Origin: an uncultured Clostridia bacterium
GTDB lineage: Bacteria; Bacillota; Clostridia; Oscillospirales; Acutalibacteraceae
DNA length: 8,460 bases
NCBI GenBank assembly: GCA_947628595.1
Contig: CANRAN010000054.1
Location: 1-8,460 of the forward strand
Direction of reading: 5' to 3'
Shown in pieces: positions 6,217-8,460 of the stretch (positions within the stretch are counted from its first letter, which is position 1; the number at the start of each line of letters is the position of its first letter). Both the position numbers and the translations under genes were made by a program. The notes under the pieces were generated by a model. The model searched no databases. It was not told where the DNA came from and worked only from the letters and a program-made list of their open reading frames with translations.

Positions 6217-7282
6217 ACCGCTTGAGCCGTATTTCTTCGGCGGTGAGCGTACCTTCGGATTCGGGAAAAATACGGATATGAAGCAAACCTACTATATACT
6301 TTCTGAGAAAACACCGTCACAACCGTCACTTTTCGGTACGCTCAGGTATTTGGTGCTTAAATCTCAGAACGCACTCGACAATGATAAAAATTCCGCAAGG
6401 GCATCTGAGCTTGTGGGTGATAAAAGCTTTACATTTGAAAAAGCTTTGGGAAACAGTGCCCGGTCCGAAACCTATGGTATAATCAAAGGAATTTCACCTA
6501 TGTTTTTGGTGAATAACAATGTGTGGTACGTCAAAACGCCCTATGACCACAAACCTAAAACAGGGGATAGATTTAATTCGGTATATACTCCCTTTCAGAT
6601 GTCTGAATCTCCTCGGATTACATACGGAAACAGTATTTCTCTGTATCCGTGTGATTATAACGCAAAGGACGGTTACGGCGGAGGCTATATTTCACTCAGT
6701 GATTTAACGGTTGTGCGGGAAGAAGATGTCCTCATGACAGGCACACGTGTAGGAATTAATTCACATAGAACAGAGGAATATTACGGTTCCGGGGGAGTTG
6801 AGGAAGCCTACTTCAAAAGGGAATGCTTTATGCTGAGGAGTGGCTATAAATTCGCATTTACGGCTGATATAGGCGATAATATTTTTAAAGATTGTTATGA
6901 TACGGTTGTTTTTATGGGACAGAATAAATCGCCGTTTCATTGCAGAGCGGAAAAATGTGACATAAGCTTCGATACGGCTGTGGAAAGCGCATTTAAAAAG
7001 ATCGAGCGTGAGCATACTGTTATGTATGCGGCTTCGGATATTGTTCCGCTCGGAGAGTATTCCGACTGTTCGGAAGTAACTGATTATTACATAGCAGACA
7101 CAAGGGTTATGCGTAGTCTGGAAACAGTGAAAAATGCAGATAGCTATTATAACAGACTGAAAAAATCGAAAACTCTGTATAAGGTTATAAACGCAGGATC
7201 GGTATTCTATACGAATGATAAAGGAATTTTTGCTAACAAAGGACTTGAGACTATCGGTATGAATAAGCTGATAGAAATTTGA
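6191..7282 (+). CDS. cmr3: Cmr3, RAMP subunit of the type III-B effector complex
   Basis: Cmr3 binds the 5' tag of the CRISPR RNA and docks against Cas10. The 363-residue protein shows the family's opening LEPLEPYFFGGERTFGFG (8-25), then SQPSLFGTLRY (43-53) matching the PSQTTILGMLRY-type segment. It also has GTRVGINSHRT (184-194) and a C-terminal VINAGSVFY strand (332-340). The frame is open from 6170 but the start at 6191 is preferred: AGAGGGG at 6176-6182 is spaced 8 bp from it, and the family signature begins immediately. The gene starts inside the end of cas10, which suggests translational coupling, and its TGA lies 14 bp before cmr4. Confidence 0.9.
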   Translation: MALYLITLEPLEPYFFGGERTFGFGKNTDMKQTYYILSEKTPSQPSLFGTLRYLVLKSQNALDNDKNSARASELVGDKSFTFEKALGNSARSETYGIIKGISPMFLVNNNVWYVKTPYDHKPKTGDRFNSVYTPFQMSESPRITYGNSISLYPCDYNAKDGYGGGYISLSDLTVVREEDVLMTGTRVGINSHRTEEYYGSGGVEEAYFKRECFMLRSGYKFAFTADIGDNIFKDCYDTVVFMGQNKSPFHCRAEKCDISFDTAVESAFKKIEREHTVMYAASDIVPLGEYSDCSEVTDYYIADTRVMRSLETVKNADSYYNRLKKSKTLYKVINAGSVFYTNDKGIFANKGLETIGMNKLIEI

Positions 7283-7296
7283 AAGGACGGATAATT

Positions 7297-8091
7297 ATGA
7301 AAGGTATAGTTTATAAGGTAACGTGTATGACGAATCTTCATGTCGGAAACGGGGAGATGAATTTCGATATTATTGATAATACAGTGGAAAAGGATCCGGT
7401 GACAGGGCTTCCGACAATAAACTCCTCGGGTGTGAAAGGTGCTTTACGCCAATATTTTAAGGAAAACGGAGCAGATGAAAAAGAAATTGAATTGATCTTC
7501 GGCTCGGCTAAATCAAATCTTGATGAAACTAAGACAAATCCCGGTCAGGTAAAATTTTATCAGGCGGATATGCTGGCAAGACCTGCCCGTGCAACAATGG
7601 GGGACAGGAGCTATTACATGGTGACATCATATGAGACAATGAGGCTGTATGACAGAAAGGTTGAAATTTTCGGCGGAGAACCTGTTTCGTTCACCGGCAA
7701 CGGAAAAAACTGTTCAACTGAGGAAGGTATTGCTGTCGAGGAAATAAAAGATATCACCAAAATACCGGAATCGGAAAGCACGAAAAAAATAAAAGGACTT
7801 ATCGCATCGGAATTTGTAATTCTTAAGGATGTACTTCTGAAAAATATGGTACTGCCTGTTCTTGCAAGGAATCAGCTCACGGACGGTATCAGCAACAATC
7901 TTTGGTATGAGGAGGTTGTGCCTCATGAGAGTATTTTTACATTTGCGGTATCATCTGATAATGAAAATGCACTAAAAGCTTTTGATAAAAGAATAGGCAG
8001 TGTGGCATATGTACAATTCGGCGGAAATGCAACAATCGGATACGGTCTGTGTAAGGTTGAAAGGATCGGAGGAAAAGCAAATGAAGCTTGA
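7297..8091 (+). CDS. cmr4: Cmr4, backbone RAMP with target-RNA nuclease site
   Basis: Cmr4 forms the repeated backbone of the Cmr complex and cuts bound target RNA at regular intervals. The 264-residue protein has NLHVGNGE (13-20), then IIDNTVEKD with Asp27 at the position of the catalytic aspartate of Pyrococcus Cmr4 (Asp26). INSSGVKGALR (41-51) follows, then the family segment LARNQLTDGISNNLWYEE (189-206), and a glycine-rich loop FGGNATIGYG (241-250). The active site appears intact, so target RNA cutting should switch off Cas10 signalling in time. The start at 7297 follows GAAAGGACGG (7281-7290), which overlaps the cmr3 stop; upstream in-frame codons back to 7279 overlap cmr3 and are not needed. 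The gene overlaps cmr5 by 11 bp. Confidence 0.95.
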   Translation: MKGIVYKVTCMTNLHVGNGEMNFDIIDNTVEKDPVTGLPTINSSGVKGALRQYFKENGADEKEIELIFGSAKSNLDETKTNPGQVKFYQADMLARPARATMGDRSYYMVTSYETMRLYDRKVEIFGGEPVSFTGNGKNCSTEEGIAVEEIKDITKIPESESTKKIKGLIASEFVILKDVLLKNMVLPVLARNQLTDGISNNLWYEEVVPHESIFTFAVSSDNENALKAFDKRIGSVAYVQFGGNATIGYGLCKVERIGGKANEA

Positions 8092-8460
8092 TGAAAAAAT
8101 TGTCTATGCCGTAAAGGTTTTGAAGGATGAGGGGATTGTAGTTATTGATGAGGATAACAGCGAATACATTGAAAAGACCTTTCGAGGACAGATTTCGTCT
8201 TTCGGAGCTGCGGTGACTATGGGATCTCTTCTGTCTGCTGTTGCCTTTTATTCCCAAAAGGGAGGAGCGTCTACGGATCGACCTAAGCTGATGAGTGCAA
8301 TTTACACCATTATGAAGGAAGAGCTTAACAAAGAGGGAAAATCCGTACCGACTGAAAAAAGTTTGTTGGAATATGTCATAGGGAATGATACGGATACGAT
8401 AAAAGATAAGGTTATAGATGCCGCTGTCGCATTAAAGCTTGCAATGAATGTATATGAACT
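8081..8460 (+). CDS. cmr5: Cmr5, small subunit of the type III-B complex (cut by window edge)
   Basis: Cmr5 is the small helical subunit that lines the inner filament of the Cmr complex between Cas10 and the Cmr4 backbone. The visible 126 residues begin MKLDEKIVYAVKVL and include the family's core helix FRGQISSFGAAV (34-45) followed by SLLSAVAFYSQKGG (49-62). The composition is helical throughout, with no RAMP glycine loop, as expected. The start lies within the end of cmr4, with GGAGG at 8068-8072 spaced 8 bp away. The reading frame runs off the right edge without a stop; cmr6 would be expected beyond it. Confidence 0.9.
   Translation, partial: MKLDEKIVYAVKVLKDEGIVVIDEDNSEYIEKTFRGQISSFGAAVTMGSLLSAVAFYSQKGGASTDRPKLMSAIYTIMKEELNKEGKSVPTEKSLLEYVIGNDTDTIKDKVIDAAVALKLAMNVYE

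Overview
The window looks like a chromosomal segment of a low-to-moderate GC Firmicute, most likely a gut Clostridia lineage (Oscillospiraceae or Lachnospiraceae type). The reasons are near-consensus TTGACA/TATAAT promoters, strong AGGAGG ribosome binding sites, AT-rich intergenic DNA and a Clostridia-like LuxS. The genus cannot be fixed from the sequence alone.

Layout. Positions 1-302 hold a short upstream stretch, a consensus promoter and the leader of luxS (303-770, S-ribosylhomocysteine lyase). A hairpin at 836-877 separates luxS from a convergent minus-strand gene (981-2852). That gene encodes a large protein with two C-terminal membrane helices after a helical neck, the overall plan of the CorA-like membrane proteins associated with type III CRISPR systems. 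Its 5' side is unusual: an 83-bp imperfect palindrome of high GC (2864-2946) lies exactly between a strong Shine-Dalgarno sequence and the start codon. A consensus minus-strand promoter lies at 2997-3025. About 120 bp of AT-rich DNA then separates it from a plus-strand promoter (3149-3177). This drives a tightly packed operon of type III-B CRISPR effector genes: cmr1-like, cmr2/cas10, cmr3, cmr4 and cmr5, the last cut by the window edge.

How it may work together. Cmr1, Cmr3, Cmr4 and Cmr5 should build the RNA-guided backbone around Cas10. Cmr4 keeps the aspartate used to cut target RNA. Cas10 keeps a complete palm active site (ADGD and GGDD) but has no N-terminal HD nuclease domain, so its output should be a nucleotide second messenger rather than DNA cutting. 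The divergently transcribed CorA-like protein is the obvious receptor, acting at the membrane. This matches the arrangement known from Bacteroides fragilis, where a Cmr complex makes SAM-AMP that activates a CorA-family protein. Whether SAM-AMP or a cyclic oligoadenylate is made here is inference. No messenger-degrading enzyme, cas6, cas1/cas2 or CRISPR array lies in the window, and cmr6 probably follows the right edge.
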